Below are positions 61,050-64,000 of a stretch of DNA of 64,000 bases, piece by piece. Position 1 is the first letter of the stretch. Each line of letters opens with the position of its first letter. The notes beneath the pieces were generated by a model. The model saw only the letters and a list, made by a program, of their open reading frames with translations, was not told the DNA's origin and ran no database searches. The translations under genes and the position numbers were made by a program. Source of the stretch: Phymatolithon calcareum (Eukaryota; Rhodophyta; Florideophyceae; Hapalidiales); NCBI GenBank assembly GCA_977006965.1, contig OZ345370.1, positions 2,418,001-2,482,000 of the forward strand, read 5' to 3'.

Positions 61050-63340
61050 TTTTTTTTGCACCTGTTTAGTTGTTTATTTGAAAGCCCTCATTAACACTCC
61101 TAAGACTGTACGGGAGCAGCTTTTCGTAACTTGTTCATTCTAGTATATCGCCTGGTCCCTAATACAGCAACTCGTCGTTTTCCATATTGTCAATTATGGT
61201 GACGCTGTAGAGTAGTATGGAGTCTAATGCCTCTTCCGTTCTTAACATTTCTCCGGAGTCCAGTTCATACTTTGTTAGGTTCATACGTATGGTCTCCATG
61301 TGGCGCTCTGCTGCTGTTTCGAATGTATTCGATATAAGCGCCGTGCTCACTTGAGGGAACCTTCCGCTTGCGTATTTTATGGCCAGCTGTCGATGTCTCA
61401 CCTTGGTAAACCTGAGGATGGCCGGGATCTCATCCGGTTTGTCGTACGGTATTTTCCTCTTACTTCCTGCTTCGAGCCTCGTGCCTTCTTTTGCGAACAG
61501 TATTCGTCGGAGTTGGCCTGGAGATTTCCCTTCCTGCATATGTTTGAAGGGGGCCGCGAACTGTTCTTGTTGCAGCATCGCGGCAATATCGCGACTTGCC
61601 CACTGTAGTTCTATGAAGTTTTGCTCTTCCCTTGGCTTGGATAGGATAGTCGACTTCCTTGCCTTTCCTCGTAGCAGCATCCTCAGCGCTAATATTTCTC
61701 TCCTGTGTTCTGGTGGTTGGATCCTGCACATAAGCCGGAGCCGCTCGATCCTTCCACTTGCCGTACCACCGAATACTTGGAAGAAGAAGGTTCTTTCTAC
61801 TTCTTTGATAGCTTCTTGCACTTATGAAGTCCACGGTGTGAGATGGATAGCGTATTCCCACCTTGGTTGGATCAACGACTTGTAGATACGTATGGCTTTC
61901 AGGATGTTTGTACCCCGAAAGAATACCCCAAGTGGTTTCAGTTGGTGTACCGCTGCTTTGGCGTTTTTTATACGCCTGATTGTGCTTGTGACCGTAATTC
62001 CAGTTGGTCCTAGAGATATCCCGAGATATGAAACTTCAGGTACCTGCGAAAGGGTCTGGTGCGCTAGACGGAATGTGTGGTTCTTTGTCTCGATCGACTC
62101 CAGCACTTCGCTCTTACCTTTTTTGGTGTTCCACGTCATTCCTCTCTCTTCGGCCGATCTCGATGAAATATTGAGCAGGTGCTGCAGCCCATGCGGGGTT
62201 TTCGCAAGCAGGATCACATCGTCTGCAAATAGAACTGCAGATACGTCTGCTACCTCGATCGGAACAGCGCTTATGCGCTCCGCGAACTCGTCCATAAATA
62301 TGTTATACAGACTTGGGCTGAGCGGTGACCCTTGAGGGACGCCTCTGTCCACTATGAACCAGTTCTTGCTGCTGTCTCCCGCCGTGAGGATCCAGGACGG
62401 AAATAGGAATGCTTCACACATGTCGCTGATGCCCTTAGGTAAGACCAGTCTCATCCGTTCCTGGAGCAGTTTCCTAGGTACAGTGTCAGATGCGGCTTTG
62501 AGGTCGAGGACTGCGATGCACCTATGCCCTTTCCGCTGAAGCGAAGTATGGCTGTGTCCGAACTCTTGCCTTTCTGGAATCCGAGTTGATACTCATGGTT
62601 TGAGTATTGTCTTCTAAGTAGGGTACTGAGAGCTGATTCTGCAGCTTTCCTTGTCTGACTCAAGAGGGATATTGGCCTGTAGTTTCCGGGATCTTCCGTA
62701 TTCCCTTTCTTATGGATTGCTACGAGCACTGACCTTCGCCACAACAATGGGATGTCACCAACTCTGCCACAAGCTGACCACAATTCGAATATGATCTCTG
62801 AGTTGAGGTCCACGTTAGTCTTGAGCATCTCTGCCTTCACCTTATCGAGACCTGCCGTTTTCTTTACAGGTGCGTTTGCTAGGGCTTCCCTGATCTCTTC
62901 CTTCATCTCCAGCGGGCACGCGAAAAAAGGTATATTTTTATGCTTCACTAGACTTGACTCCGTAATGCCTTTTCGAGCAAGGTCAACCGTTTTTTCGTTC
63001 CCAGGGAACCCAAAGCAGCTTGGGATCCAAATTGATTCGCAAGCGATCATATCATCAATCAGCCTTCCCATAGTATCCGACAGCTTGTCGTCTCCCCATA
63101 CATCCATCGTTGCCCGGTCAGCGCATCGAGGAAGTTCCTTATGTCTGCAAACCAGCGAATGTGGTGTACGCATGGGATTCGCAAGTGTTCTATCTCCTCA
63201 AAAGCTCAGACGGCCGAGAATATTTCGGCGTCGAATGCCGAACCCACTGCTCCAATGGTCATTTCGTGTGAACACATTCGTTCCGGCAACTTTCTTGGTT
63301 GATAACTCGTTTCTAATCTCTGAATCTCATTCAGAGTGTC
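61050..63340 (-). mobile_element. LINE family A with RNase H-like segment upstream of RT
   Basis: Minus strand, 3' end at 61050. From 63340 downward: an RNase H-like stretch ending IWIPSCFGFPGNEKTVDLAR, then RT: LWRRSVLVAIHKKGNTEDPG, NYRPISLLSQ, DRGVPQGSPLSPSLYNIFMD, intact catalytic AVLFADDVILLAKT, WNTKKGKSEV, SLIQPRWEYAIHLTPW. A frameshift near 62460-62510 and a TAA at about 61824 break the frame. A C-terminal segment (to 61159) and UTR follow, and the tails at 34.5, 35.6, 39.9 and 43.6 kb derive from this family. It is dead but well preserved. Confidence 0.85.
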
Positions 63341-63349
63341 AACTGCGTG

Positions 63350-64000
63350 CAGGGGTTGCGCCTATTCTATTGTTTGCGATTGCAGTCCCGGGTGAAATTT
63401 ATCAATTTAATTGCTCAGTTTTGTTTGCAGCAATTCGCATTGCAATTTGAAGGCTTCCCACTATATAGACATCAATACTTTATTCAAGCAAGTTCACCTA
63501 GCTGCTTGGACAAATTTACATGCATGGACAGAACCCTACAAGTATGAGAAAGAATTCCTGCCCTCAAAAGAAGAGGAAGAGGATGTGTCAATACATCCGG
63601 AGGCGATGAGGGCGAATCTTACCGTGAAATTCTTTGAGCCTTTCAAACTTTAACGAATTGCTGCCAGTGTCTTAATTAATTACTTCAACGTGAAGGATCT
63701 GGGCCCTATACTTTCCTACAGCAGTCTTGCTCTGCGCGCCATACACATTACAGCGCTTGCGCTGAGGGGACTAATTGGCAGCGCAATGAACGGCACTAAT
63801 GAACCCCCTGAACCATTTGAGTCATCTGCGATGGGCGCGGTGTCCTATGAAGTTCTCGATAAGAACAATTGCGAAGAGTGAGCTACAGTTGCGATGCGTC
63901 AACGCCGGGACGGAAACAAGAAGAAGAAGGATAGAGCGAAGATGTAGATAATGAGAAAAGCGCGGCGGTACACGTCGCGGGCGGTTTCCAAGAAGCAGAA
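63350..64000 (+). mobile_element. hAT element copy, running to or past the window edge
   Basis: From 63350 CAGGGGTTGCGCC and the next ~130 bp match the reverse complement of the right end of the 57465-58638 element, so this is a second copy in opposite orientation. The other end and TSD partner (expected ACTGCGTG) are not visible before 64000. The interior (63411-63653) has a short frame with KEFLPSKEEEEDVSIHPEAM, unrecognised. Confidence 0.6.

Overview
The window looks like nuclear DNA of a photosynthetic eukaryote, most plausibly a florideophyte red alga (Chondrus-like). This is inference. Several genes encode plastid-type proteins with N-terminal transit-peptide-like extensions: a Tic20 import-channel subunit, a BADC-like regulator of plastid acetyl-CoA carboxylase, an EttA-type ABC-F ATPase and a DUF2358 protein. 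Host genes are short, with either no intron or a few introns of about 80-125 bp, and they sit in small compact islands separated by long tracts of decayed transposable elements.

Layout. 1-8 kb: a broken Plavaka/Tnp2-like DNA transposase followed by an unrecognised multi-exon companion gene and a diverged ~105-bp tandem repeat. 8.6-11 kb: a three-pass membrane protein, a broken SWIM zinc-finger gene and LINE debris. 11.2-17.1 kb: the first host island, EttA-type ABC-F (-), DUF2358 protein (+), BADC-like protein (+), Tic20 (-). 17.4-23.4 kb: a complete, apparently very young Ty3/gypsy LTR retrotransposon with matching 312-bp LTRs. 24.9-26.1 kb: a nucleoside diphosphate kinase / Dpy-30 / UMP-CMP kinase fusion. 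27.6-36 kb: a secreted jacalin-like lectin gene and an inverted second copy of it destroyed by three LINE-tail insertions. Between the copies lie a complete tRNA-derived SINE with 14-bp target-site duplications and an SGNH esterase. 36-43.6 kb: DNA transposons recognisable from their ends (hAT with 8-bp TSD, piggyBac-like, pogo/Tigger-like with TA TSD). 45.7-50.8 kb: the second host island, actin (+), mitochondrial-type cobalamin adenosyltransferase (-), DUF1746/Dsc4-like membrane protein (+), mTERF (-). 52.7-54.3 kb: a frameshifted membrane protein with the same layout as the 8.6 kb gene. 55.6-64 kb: nested LINEs and DNA transposons. One of these is a 1.76-kb element whose ends carry mirror-image arrays of an 8-bp motif at a strict 29/30-bp pitch.

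The two host islands serve plastid import and translation, fatty-acid synthesis control, cobalamin use, cytoskeleton and organelle gene expression. They do not form an operon-like system. The most unusual features are a 7-nt microexon that completes the second Walker A motif of the ABC-F gene, the phased terminal arrays at 59.1-60.9 kb, the NDK/Dpy-30/UMP-CMP kinase fusion, the SINE, and the lectin duplication with its insertion history. All homology calls were made by eye; no database search was run.
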